A DNA stretch of 34,069 bases from JBDLRH01 sp039800165 (GTDB lineage: Bacteria; Pseudomonadota; Gammaproteobacteria; Burkholderiales; Burkholderiaceae_C): contig JBDLRH010000005.1 in NCBI GenBank assembly GCA_039800165.1, positions 1-34,069 on the forward strand. The letters run 5' to 3'. Shown here piece by piece: positions 1-6,784 of this stretch. The notes below the pieces were generated by a model, which was given only the letters and a program-made list of their open reading frames with translations, had not been told where the DNA came from and made no database searches. The translations under genes and the position numbers were made by a program. Positions within the stretch are counted from its first letter, which is position 1; each line of letters opens with the position of its first letter.

Positions 1-2
1 CC

Positions 3-1448
3 TGGACGCAGGTCTCGCAGTACGTGATCCTGGTGCTGGCCTTCCTGGTGCCGGTGTCGTGGCTCGCTTACAAGCAGATGGGCAACCCGCTGGCGCCCCT
101 GGTGTACGGCCAGCAGATGGAAAAGATCGCGGCGCTCGAACGCAAGCTGCAGCAGTCCCCCGCCGAGCAGATGGTGCGCGACGAGCACGCGCGCCGCGCG
201 GCAGAGCATCAGCTGCGTCTGCAGGACCCGCGCTCTGCGCTGATCCAGGAACGCACCGAGCTGCGCGAGCGCATCCGCGATCTCAAGGCCAGCGACGCCG
301 ACACCGCGCTGATCGCCGCCGCCTCGCGCGAGCTCGCGGCGCTGCCCACCGACGGCGCTGCCGCGCGCGAATTCTGGCTGCGTGCCGCGCAGGAAAGCCG
401 CGAGCGATCGCAGCCGCTGGGCGGGCTGCCGCCGCATGCCGAGCCGTACCCCGATCTGCTGAGCCCGCTGGCCAGCGACGGGCGGCACGAGGCCGACCCG
501 CTGGCGCGGCGCAATTTCCTGGCGCTGGTGCTGTGCCTGATGCTGGGCACGCTGGGCATGCCGCATCTGCTCACGCGCTTCTACAGCGTGCCTTCGGTGG
601 CGGCGGCGCGCTCGTCGGTGGCCTGGTCGCTGTTCTTCATTGCGCTGCTGTACATCGCCGCGCCCGCGCTGGCGGTGATGGTCAAGTACGAAGTGATGCA
701 GCAGGTGGTGGGGTCCAGCTTTGAAAGCCTGCCGGCGTGGATCGGGCAGTGGGCCAAGGTCGACCCGGCGCTGCTGTCGGTGGAAGACATCAACGGCGAC
801 GGCGTCCTGCAGTTCGGTGAACTGAACCTCGGGGCCGACGCAGTGATGCTGGCGATGCCCGAGATCGCGGGTCTGCCTTACGTGATCTCCGGCCTGGTGG
901 CCGCGGGTGGCCTGGCGGCGGCGCTGTCCACCGCAGACGCGCTGCTGCTGGCGCTGACCAGCGTCATCGTGCGCGACACGCAGGCCTCGCCGCCGATGGT
1001 CGGACGCGCTGCTGCGCAGCGCGTGATCGCATCGAAGTTCGTGCTGCTGGCGGTGGCGGTGCTGGCCGCGGCGGTGGCAGCATCGCGCCCGGCAGCCATC
1101 CTTCCGGTGGTGGCCGCATCGTTCTCGATTGCGGCGGCGGCCTTCGTGCCGGCGATGGTGCTGGGCATCTTCTGGCCCCGGGCCACGCGAGCGGGTGCGG
1201 TGGCCGGCATGCTGGCGGGCCTGGCGATCACGCTGTACTACGTGGTTGCAAATTCGCAGACGCTGCGCAGCCTGACGGGAGCCTCCACCGAGGCGGCACC
1301 GTGGTTTGGCATCCAGCCGATCTCTGCCGGCCTGTTCGGCGTGGCGGCGGGCAGTGCAGCCATCGTCGTCGTGAGCCTCTTGCCGCGCGTGCTGCCCTGG
1401 CTGACACGCACTGTCATTGCCCGATTGACTCGCACCAAGTCACATTGA
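3..1448 (+). CDS. Sodium:solute symporter, VC_2705-like, 5'-truncated by window
   Basis: This is the C-terminal two thirds of a sodium:solute symporter (SSS family). The reading frame is open from base 3 (WTQVSQYV), so the GTG at 24 is internal and the true start lies upstream of the window. It aligns from about residue 226 of the complete paralogue at 2865-5003. Both share a charged helical insertion (about 120-490 here), the helix NFLALVLCLMLGTLGMPHLL, a loop DINGDGVLQFGE shaped like an EF-hand, and the sodium-site helix ALSTADALLL. It ends in RLTRTKSH and lacks the acidic tail EMQELVEHVRYP of the paralogue. The family imports acetate or other small carboxylates with sodium; the substrate cannot be told here. 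A DUF4212 partner would be expected upstream, outside the window. Confidence 0.9.
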   Translation, partial: WTQVSQYVILVLAFLVPVSWLAYKQMGNPLAPLVYGQQMEKIAALERKLQQSPAEQMVRDEHARRAAEHQLRLQDPRSALIQERTELRERIRDLKASDADTALIAAASRELAALPTDGAAAREFWLRAAQESRERSQPLGGLPPHAEPYPDLLSPLASDGRHEADPLARRNFLALVLCLMLGTLGMPHLLTRFYSVPSVAAARSSVAWSLFFIALLYIAAPALAVMVKYEVMQQVVGSSFESLPAWIGQWAKVDPALLSVEDINGDGVLQFGELNLGADAVMLAMPEIAGLPYVISGLVAAGGLAAALSTADALLLALTSVIVRDTQASPPMVGRAAAQRVIASKFVLLAVAVLAAAVAASRPAAILPVVAASFSIAAAAFVPAMVLGIFWPRATRAGAVAGMLAGLAITLYYVVANSQTLRSLTGASTEAAPWFGIQPISAGLFGVAAGSAAIVVVSLLPRVLPWLTRTVIARLTRTKSH

Positions 1449-1593
1449 TTTGACATCGACGCCGCCGCCGCGTCGGCGTGCCGGATGGCGAGGGAAAACC
1501 CTCATGGGGTTAACTGCAGGGTGCGCTGGCGGTGTAAGGGGTTCGTAAGCGCTTGGCAAAGACACTCCGTCCGGTCTTCAACGCCGCTTCCGC

Positions 1594-1890
1594 ATGCTCA
1601 CCCTTGTGACCTCCATCAAGCTCATTGCAGAGATCGCGCTGCTGGCGCTCGCCGGGCAGTGGCTGCTGGGCTTGTTGGCCGGCGCCAAGCGTGAGCAGAA
1701 CCTGTTCTATCAGGTGCTCGGTATCCTCACGAAGCCATTCGTGCGCGCCGCCCGCTTCCTCTCGCCGCGCGTGGTGCTCGACCGCCACGTACCGCTGGTT
1801 GCGTTCCTGCTGCTGGGCTTTGTCTGGTTTTTCGCGCTCGCTGCCAAGCTGCGCATCTGCATCGAGATGGGTGTGGAGCTGTGCAAATGA
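1594..1890 (+). CDS. Small two-helix membrane protein of unknown function
   Basis: A 98-residue protein with two hydrophobic stretches, residues about 8-30 (IAEIALLALAGQWLLGLLAG) and about 68-90 (VPLVAFLLLGFVWFFALAAK), joined by a basic loop (KPFVRAARFLSPRVVLDR). It is probably an inner-membrane protein with both ends on one side. I do not recognise a named family. Its TGA overlaps the ATG of the TPR gene (ATGA at 1887-1890), so the two are probably translated together and may interact. No clear ribosome binding site precedes the ATG; 145 bases separate it from the symporter and hold no obvious terminator. Confidence 0.72.
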   Translation: MLTLVTSIKLIAEIALLALAGQWLLGLLAGAKREQNLFYQVLGILTKPFVRAARFLSPRVVLDRHVPLVAFLLLGFVWFFALAAKLRICIEMGVELCK

Positions 1891-2483
1891 GCCGGCGCAC
1901 CTTTGGCCAGCGCATGCGCTACCTCGGCCTGAAGTGGCGCGCGATGGCCAGCCTGGCGCTGGGCCTGAACGACGCGGCCGCGCGGGTGTTCGAGCAGATG
2001 CTGGTTGAGTTTCCGCTCGACACCTACGCCATGGCCAGCCTCGCGCACCTGCTGTCGCAGGCCGGTCGCCGCCGCGAAGCCATCGAGCTGCTGGGCGCGC
2101 TGACCGCCAAGGACGACAGCGACGCACACAGCTGGTTCAACCTCGGTTTCATGCTCGAGCAGGAGAGCGACTTCGACCGAGCCGAAGCCGCCCTGCGCCG
2201 CGCCACCGAACTCAGTCCCCAGCTCGACCGGGCCTGGTACGGCCTGGGGCTGGTGCTCATCCAGATGCGCCGCTTCGACGAAGCGGTCGAGGCGCTCAAG
2301 CGCAACACCGAATTGCAGCCCATGAGTCCGTACGGCTGGTACCAGCTGGCACGGGTTCATGTCGATCGTCATGACCCCGACGAGGCGGTGAAGATCATTC
2401 GCCATCTCAAGGGGTTTGAGCCCAAGGTCGCAGCGCAGCTCGAGCGCGAGACCGGGCTTCTTGCCGGACAGCGCGCCTCCTGA
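1887..2483 (+). CDS. TPR-repeat protein
   Basis: A 198-residue soluble protein made almost wholly of tetratricopeptide repeats. Helix pairs with typical small and aromatic spacing run from about residue 30 to 180, for example AHSWFNLGFMLEQ, RAWYGLGLVLIQ and PYGWYQLARVHV, which suggests about four repeats. TPR arrays bind other proteins; no catalytic motif is visible. The start chosen is ATG 1887, which overlaps the stop of the preceding gene; an in-frame GTG at 1881 is possible but less likely. The tight coupling to the small membrane protein suggests a membrane-anchored scaffold, which is inference. The pair sits between two symporters but nothing links it to transport directly. Confidence 0.82.
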   Translation: MSRRTFGQRMRYLGLKWRAMASLALGLNDAAARVFEQMLVEFPLDTYAMASLAHLLSQAGRRREAIELLGALTAKDDSDAHSWFNLGFMLEQESDFDRAEAALRRATELSPQLDRAWYGLGLVLIQMRRFDEAVEALKRNTELQPMSPYGWYQLARVHVDRHDPDEAVKIIRHLKGFEPKVAAQLERETGLLAGQRAS

Positions 2484-2565
2484 GGCGTGCTGCCGGTCAT
2501 GGCGCCCGGGAGGGCCAGCGGCTGCATCGTGCGTGCGCAAGCGCGTGCGGGCCGATTCGAGTGGG

Positions 2566-2579
2566 CCGCCTTCGGGCGG
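2566..2579 (+). other. UUCG tetraloop hairpin upstream of DUF4212 gene
   Basis: CCGCC-TTCG-GGCGG forms a perfect 5-bp stem with the very stable C(UUCG)G loop. It ends 25 bases before the ATG of the symporter small subunit. There is no T-run, so it is not a classic terminator; it could stabilise or pause the transcript. Confidence 0.45.
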
Positions 2580-2604
2580 GAGCAGTAACGAAAGGGGTGT
2601 CGAC

Positions 2605-2862
2605 ATGCAGGTGAGTGAGAACCACCAGCGCTACTGGCAGAAGAACCTCCGGATCACCGCCATCTTGCTGGCGATCTGGTTCTTCGTGACCTATGTCATC
2701 GGGTACGCTGCCCGTGACCTGAACTTCACGTTCTTCGGCTGGCCGTTCAGCTTCTGGGTTGCATCCCAAGGCTCGCTGGTCGTGTACGTGATCATCATCT
2801 GGTTCTATGCGCGTTACATGAACAAGCTGGACCAGGAACACGGCGTGGCCGAGGAGGAGTAA
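2605..2862 (+). CDS. DUF4212 symporter small subunit
   Basis: An 85-residue membrane protein with two transmembrane helices: about 17-37 (ITAILLAIWFFVTYVIGYAA) and about 48-68. The pattern HQRYWQKNLR before the first helix and a second helix ending in WFYARYMNKLDQEHG are hallmarks of DUF4212 (putative solute:sodium symporter small subunit), which is found next to VC_2705-type symporters. The start is ATG 2605 with GAAAGGGG about 9 bases upstream; the frame is open further upstream but that part has no family resemblance. The stop is two bases before the ATG of the large subunit, and the GAGGAG binding site of the large subunit lies within the last codons here, so the two should be made together. 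Confidence 0.93.
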   Translation: MQVSENHQRYWQKNLRITAILLAIWFFVTYVIGYAARDLNFTFFGWPFSFWVASQGSLVVYVIIIWFYARYMNKLDQEHGVAEEE

Positions 2863-2864
2863 CC

Positions 2865-5003
2865 ATGGCAGGCTTGAGTTTTGACGCAAACGAAGGCGGG
2901 GGCGGCAAGGCCGCCAACGATGCCTTCAAGAAGCAGCTGAACAAGGTCTACGGCTGGTACACCGGCGGCTTCCTGGTGTTCGTGGTCGCACTCGCGATCC
3001 TCGAGCAGATGGGCATGAGCCGCGGCACCATCGGCCTGGTGTTCCTGCTGGCGACCGTGGCGCTGTATGCCGGTATCGGCATCATGAGCCGCACCAACGA
3101 TGCGGCCGAATACTACGTGGCCGGCCGCCGCGTGCCTGCCATCTACAACGGCATGGCCACCGGCGCTGACTGGATGTCGGCCGCTTCGTTCATCGGCATG
3201 GCCGGAACGCTGTACCTGCAGGGCTATGGTGGCCTGGCCTTCATCATGGGCTGGACCGGCGGCTACTGCCTGGTGGCGCTGTTCCTCGCGCCGTACCTGC
3301 GCAAGTTCGGGCAATTCACCATTCCCGACTTCCTGGGTGCGCGCTACGACGGCAACCTGGCGCGCTTCGTCGGCATCCTGATCGCCATCCTGTGCTCGTT
3401 CGTGTACGTGGTGGCGCAGATCTACGGCGTGGGCCTGATCACCACCCGCCTGTCGGGCCTGGCCTTCGAGATCGGCATCTTCGTCGGCCTCGGCGGCATC
3501 CTGGTGTGCTCGTTCCTGGGCGGCATGCGTGCCGTCACGTGGACGCAGGTGGCCCAGTACATCATCCTGATCATTGCCTACATGATCCCGGTGGTGTGGC
3601 TGTCGGCCAAGCAGACCGGCGTGCCGATCCCGCAGGCCGTCTACGGCTTCCAGCTGCAGAAGGTGACCGAGGCCGAGAAGAAGCTGATCGACGACCCGAA
3701 GGAAAAGGAAGTCATCGCCATCTTCAAGAAGCAGTCGGATGACCTGGCCGCCAAGCTCAAGGACGTTCCTGCCGCGCTCAAGGCCGACAAGGAAGCCGCT
3801 GCCAAGAAGATCGAGGACCTGAAGGCCAACAACGCGCCGGCCGCCGAGGTGGCCGCCGCCGAGAAGGCCCTCGCGGCCCTGCCCAAGGATGACGCCGAGG
3901 CCAAGGCAGCCTGGACGCGTGCCAAGGCAGCCGCCGACGCACGTGCCCGACCGCTGGCCGGCATGCCGCGCCATGCGCAGCAGTTCGCGGGTGACCCGAA
4001 CGGTGACGAGAAGGCCCAGAAGGCGTTCAACGAGTCGCGCGCCAACTTCCTGGCGCTGGTGTTCTGCCTGATGGTGGGTACGGCCGCGCTGCCGCACATC
4101 CTGATGCGCTACTACACCACGCCCTCGGTCAAGGAGGCGCGTCAGTCGGTGACGTGGTCGCTGTTCTTCATCTTCCTGCTGTACTTCACCGCTCCGGCCC
4201 TGGCCGTGCTGGTCAAGTACGAGGTGTTCACCGCCCTGGTGGGAACGCCGTTCGACAAGCTGCCAGCGTGGATTTCCACCTGGGCCAAGGTCGACCCGGC
4301 GCTGCTGAGCGTGGTGGATATCAACAAGGACGGCATCTTCCAGCTGGGCGAAATGCGCATCGGCGGTGACATCATCGTGCTGGCCACGCCGGAAATCGCC
4401 GGCCTGCCGTACGTGATCTCCGGCCTGGTGGCGGCGGGCGGCCTTGCGGCTGCGCTGTCGACGGCGGACGGCCTGCTGCTGACGATTGCCAACGCGCTGT
4501 CGCACGACCTCTACTACAAGATGATCGATCCGAACGCCCCGACCTCGCGCCGGGTGATGATCTCGAAGATCCTCCTGCTGGTGGTGGCCGCGCTGGCTGC
4601 CTGGACCGCTTGGCATGTGCAGGTCAGCAAGCTCGCCGACATCCTGTTCCTCGTTTCCGCGGCGTTCTCGTTCGCAGCAGCCGGCTTCTTCCCGGCGCTG
4701 GTGCTCGGGATCTTCTGGAAGCGGGCCACCAAGTGGGGTGCCGTCACGGGCATGGTCGCCGGCTTCGGCGTGACCGCCTACTACATGATCATGAACCACC
4801 CGTGGCTGCGCTCGGTGTTCAGCGTCGACTCGCCGGTCAGCCTGTGGGGCGGCATCGCTCCGATCTCGGCGGGCGTCTTCGGCGTGCCGGTGGGCTTTGC
4901 GGTCATCCTGATCGTGAGCATGTTCACCCCGGCGCCGAACCGCGAGATGCAGGAGCTGGTGGAACATGTGCGCTACCCCAACCTGAAGGGCAGCGCCGCC
5001 TGA
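2865..5003 (+). CDS. Sodium:solute symporter, VC_2705 subfamily (acetate-type)
   Basis: A complete 712-residue SSS-family transporter, longer than ActP-type relatives (about 550) because of an insertion. About 13 membrane helices are visible; WTQVAQYIILIIAYMIPVVW (about 227-247) precedes an Ala/Lys/Glu-rich stretch at about 260-375 that should form a coiled coil, before the helix NFLALVFCLMVGTAALPHIL. Residues 485-496 (DINKDGIFQLGE) fit a 12-residue EF-hand calcium loop, between membrane helices. ALSTADGLLL is the usual sodium-site helix. The soluble tail is NREMQELVEHVRYPNLKGSAA. It is translated from GAGGAG-AGTAACC-ATG directly after its DUF4212 subunit. The substrate is probably acetate or another short carboxylate (inference, in line with aceA in the window). 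A strong terminator follows. Confidence 0.93.
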   Translation: MAGLSFDANEGGGGKAANDAFKKQLNKVYGWYTGGFLVFVVALAILEQMGMSRGTIGLVFLLATVALYAGIGIMSRTNDAAEYYVAGRRVPAIYNGMATGADWMSAASFIGMAGTLYLQGYGGLAFIMGWTGGYCLVALFLAPYLRKFGQFTIPDFLGARYDGNLARFVGILIAILCSFVYVVAQIYGVGLITTRLSGLAFEIGIFVGLGGILVCSFLGGMRAVTWTQVAQYIILIIAYMIPVVWLSAKQTGVPIPQAVYGFQLQKVTEAEKKLIDDPKEKEVIAIFKKQSDDLAAKLKDVPAALKADKEAAAKKIEDLKANNAPAAEVAAAEKALAALPKDDAEAKAAWTRAKAAADARARPLAGMPRHAQQFAGDPNGDEKAQKAFNESRANFLALVFCLMVGTAALPHILMRYYTTPSVKEARQSVTWSLFFIFLLYFTAPALAVLVKYEVFTALVGTPFDKLPAWISTWAKVDPALLSVVDINKDGIFQLGEMRIGGDIIVLATPEIAGLPYVISGLVAAGGLAAALSTADGLLLTIANALSHDLYYKMIDPNAPTSRRVMISKILLLVVAALAAWTAWHVQVSKLADILFLVSAAFSFAAAGFFPALVLGIFWKRATKWGAVTGMVAGFGVTAYYMIMNHPWLRSVFSVDSPVSLWGGIAPISAGVFGVPVGFAVILIVSMFTPAPNREMQELVEHVRYPNLKGSAA

Positions 5004-5042
5004 TCCCGGGCTTTTGAAGCGGGCCGGCCAGCCGGCCCCGCG

Positions 5043-5074
5043 AGCCGCCCCGCCGAAAGGCCGGGCGGCTTTTT
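5043..5074 (+). terminator. Intrinsic terminator of the symporter operon
   Basis: AGCCGCCC-c-GCC-GAAA-GGC-c-GGGCGGCT followed by TTTT: an 8-bp stem, one C/C mismatch and 3 more pairs closed by a GAAA tetraloop. A second palindrome, GGGCCGGC-CA-GCCGGCCC (5021-5038), sits just before it. Confidence 0.85.
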
Positions 5075-5079
5075 CGTTC

Positions 5080-5085
5080 TATAAT
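5080..5085 (+). promoter_or_regulatory. Sigma-70 -10 box (TATAAT) for the rpsF operon
   Basis: A perfect TATAAT begins six bases after the terminator T-run. No good -35 hexamer lies 16-18 bases upstream because that space is filled by the terminator stem. Transcription would start near 5092, giving a leader of about 87 bases before rpsF. Confidence 0.6.
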
Positions 5086-5099
5086 CTCGGGCTTTCCTT

Positions 5100-5160
5100 G
5101 CCGCACCCCGTCTGACGCCGGGGGCGGCTGCAACCTCAGGCCGCGCCCGGCTGCACGGCC
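5100..5160 (+). promoter_or_regulatory. Structured 5' leader of rpsF, possible S6:S18 autoregulatory site
   Basis: Two hairpins lie between the promoter and rpsF. The first is GCCGC-(A bulge)-CCCCG, loop TCTGACGC, CGGGG-GCGGC (5100-5128), ten pairs in all. The second is GGCCG (5139-5143) with CGGCC (5156-5160). Leaders of rpsF operons in many bacteria bind the S6:S18 protein pair to repress translation, through a CCG-containing bulge or loop. Equating these hairpins with that motif is inference. Confidence 0.4.
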
Positions 5161-5178
5161 CATCCACAAGGAGTGTCC

Positions 5179-5547
5179 ATGCGTCATTACGAAATCGTGC
5201 TGCTGATCCATCCGGACCAGAGCGAACAGGTTCCGGCCATGCTGGAGCGCTACAAGGGCATGATCACCGCCGGCAACGGCAAGGTGCATCGTGTCGAAGA
5301 CTGGGGCCGCCGCCAGCTGGCCTACCAGATCAACAAGCTTGCCAAGGCGCACTACCTGTGCATCAACATCGAGGCTGACCAGGCCGTGATGGCCGAGCTG
5401 GAGCATGCCTTCAAGTTCAACGACGCCGTGCTGCGCCACCTGACGGTGGTCAAGAAGAAGGCCGAGACCGGCCCGTCGTCGATGATGAAGACGGTCGAGC
5501 GCGAAGAAGCGCGCAAGGCCCAGCAGGCGGAGCAGGCCAACGGCTGA
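5179..5547 (+). CDS. rpsF: 30S ribosomal protein S6
   Basis: A 122-residue S6 protein: MRHYEIVLLIHPDQSEQVPAML at the start and the conserved VHRVEDWGRRQLAYQINK, with the usual charged C-terminal tail. S6 binds S18 on the platform of the small subunit. The start is ATG 5179 with AAGGAG five bases upstream; a GTG at 5173 lies within that binding site and is rejected. It is the first gene of rpsF-priB-rpsR-rplI, and its own leader has two hairpins that may bind S6:S18. Confidence 0.97.
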   Translation: MRHYEIVLLIHPDQSEQVPAMLERYKGMITAGNGKVHRVEDWGRRQLAYQINKLAKAHYLCINIEADQAVMAELEHAFKFNDAVLRHLTVVKKKAETGPSSMMKTVEREEARKAQQAEQANG

Positions 5548-5563
5548 TGGCCGCCGGCACGCG

Positions 5564-5851
5564 GTGAACCAGCTGCTGCTGAGCGCCCGCATCGCCGAAG
5601 CCCAGCCCCCGCGCAGCACCCCGGCCGGCCTGAGCGCCATCGACCTGCTGCTCGAACACGAGTCGCAGGCCACCGAAGGCGGTGTGCAGCGGCAGGTGAA
5701 GGCAGCGGTCAGGGCAGTGGCCTTCGGCGCAGTGGCCCAGAAGCTCCAGACGCTGGCGCTCGGCACCGAGGCACGGTTCAGCGGCTTCATCGCCACGACG
5801 CGTAACGGCAAGGGCATCGTGCTCCACATCCAGTCTTTCGAACTTTCGTAA
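5564..5851 (+). CDS. priB: Primosomal replication protein N (PriB)
   Basis: A 95-residue OB-fold single-strand DNA-binding protein. It is placed between rpsF and rpsR, which is the usual site of priB in beta- and gammaproteobacteria. Features that fit are the start NQLLLSARIAEA, the central AIDLLLEHESQ and the end GIVLHIQSFELS. PriB helps PriA and DnaT reload DnaB helicase at stalled forks; dnaB itself lies 0.9 kb downstream. The start is GTG 5564, the only start codon in frame near here, without a good ribosome binding site, so translation may depend on coupling to rpsF, whose stop is 16 bases upstream. Confidence 0.93.
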   Translation: MNQLLLSARIAEAQPPRSTPAGLSAIDLLLEHESQATEGGVQRQVKAAVRAVAFGAVAQKLQTLALGTEARFSGFIATTRNGKGIVLHIQSFELS

Positions 5852-5869
5852 TTTTTCAAGAGGTCCCAC

Positions 5870-6151
5870 ATGGCCACGTTCAAGAAATTCAACAAGGACA
5901 AGCGTCCCAAGCGCAACGCGCAGTCGCTGCTGTTCAAGCGCAAGCGCTTCTGCCGCTTCACCGTCGCCGGCGTCGAGGAAATCGACTACAAGGACGTCGA
6001 CACCCTGCGCGACTTTGTCGCCGAAAACGGCAAGATCATCCCCGCCCGCCTGACCGGCACCCGTGCGATCTACCAGCGTCAGCTCAGCACCGCGATCAAG
6101 CGCGCGCGCTACCTGGCCCTGGTGCCGTACTCCGACCAGCACCGCATCTGA
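5870..6151 (+). CDS. rpsR: 30S ribosomal protein S18
   Basis: A 93-residue S18 protein with the core CRFTVAGVEEIDYKDVDTLRDFV, the motif GKIIPARLTGT and ending in ALVPYSDQHRI, all typical of S18. It binds S6 and 16S rRNA on the small-subunit platform. The ATG at 5870 has AAGAGGT about six bases upstream. The N-terminal basic stretch FNKDKRPKRNAQSLLFKRKR is somewhat longer than in E. coli S18 (75 residues), as is common in Burkholderiales. The next gene starts 11 bases after the stop. Confidence 0.97.
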   Translation: MATFKKFNKDKRPKRNAQSLLFKRKRFCRFTVAGVEEIDYKDVDTLRDFVAENGKIIPARLTGTRAIYQRQLSTAIKRARYLALVPYSDQHRI

Positions 6152-6161
6152 GGAGAAGACC

Positions 6162-6614
6162 ATGCAAGTCATCCTGCTCGACAAGGTCGTCAACCTCGGT
6201 AACCTCGGCGAAATCGTCAAGGTCAAGGATGGTTACGCCCGCAACTACCTGATCCCCACCGGCCGCGCACGCCGCGCCACCGATGCCGCCAAGGCCGAGT
6301 TCGAGGCGCGCCGCGCCGAGCTCGAGAAGGCCGCCGCTGCCAAGCTGGCCGAGGCGCAAGCCCAGGGCGAAAAGCTGGCCGGCACCACCATCAAGCTCAC
6401 CCAGAAGGCGGGCGTGGATGGTCGCCTGTTCGGCTCGGTTACCAACTTCGACATCTCCGAGGAACTCAACCGCCAGGGCTACAAGGTGCTGAAGTCGCAG
6501 ATCCGCATGCCCGCCGGCCCGATCAAGACGGTGAGCGACTCCACCGTGAGCGTGGCACTGCACACCGACGTGGTGGTGGACATCACCGTCACGGTCTACG
6601 GCGAGACCGCCTGA
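6162..6614 (+). CDS. rplI: 50S ribosomal protein L9
   Basis: A 150-residue L9: MQVILLDKVVNLGNLGEIVKVKDGYARNYL is the family signature, followed by the long connecting helix (about 42-78, Ala/Glu/Lys-rich) and the C-terminal rRNA-binding lobe with DGRLFGSVTNFDI. Length matches the family (about 149). The start is ATG 6162 with AGGAGA overlapping the rpsR stop region; the open frame upstream to 6063 overlaps rpsR and is not coding. It is the last ribosomal gene of the operon and is followed by a strong terminator. Confidence 0.97.
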   Translation: MQVILLDKVVNLGNLGEIVKVKDGYARNYLIPTGRARRATDAAKAEFEARRAELEKAAAAKLAEAQAQGEKLAGTTIKLTQKAGVDGRLFGSVTNFDISEELNRQGYKVLKSQIRMPAGPIKTVSDSTVSVALHTDVVVDITVTVYGETA

Positions 6615-6647
6615 GCGTCGCGCGGCAACCGCCCGCGCCACGCCCTG

Positions 6648-6673
6648 CAAAAGCCGCCCTCGGGCGGCTTTTG
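6648..6673 (+). terminator. Intrinsic terminator after rplI
   Basis: CAAAAGCCGCCC and GGGCGGCTTTTG pair almost without a loop (TC), ending in TTTT-G-TTTT. The A-rich and T-rich arms could act in both directions. It separates the ribosomal operon from dnaB, so dnaB probably has its own promoter in 6674-6784. Confidence 0.87.
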
Positions 6674-6686
6674 TTTTGCCAGGATA

Positions 6687-6724
6687 TCCACCGCTGTGCA
6701 CCGTCCGTCCACCGCTTGTCCACA
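6687..6724 (+). repeat. Repeated TCCAC motifs with DnaA-box-like site upstream of dnaB
   Basis: The 9-mer TCCACCGCT occurs exactly twice, at 6687-6695 and 6708-6716, 21 bases apart (two helix turns). It is followed by TTGTCCACA (6716-6724), which matches the DnaA box TTATCCACA at 8 of 9 positions. Sites on one face of the helix upstream of dnaB suggest a control region; binding by DnaA is inference. Confidence 0.4.
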
Positions 6725-6784
6725 CCCTTGTCCCATGACGCGGCGCGCGGCACGGCGTAGCATTCGCAGATACCAAGGAAGTTC

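Noticed and set aside
2814..4967. 717-codon open frame on the minus strand opposite the symporter
   Set aside because: Its product is His/Arg/Gln-rich without any fold signature; the plus strand codes a clear membrane transporter. Long antisense frames are expected in GC-rich genes.
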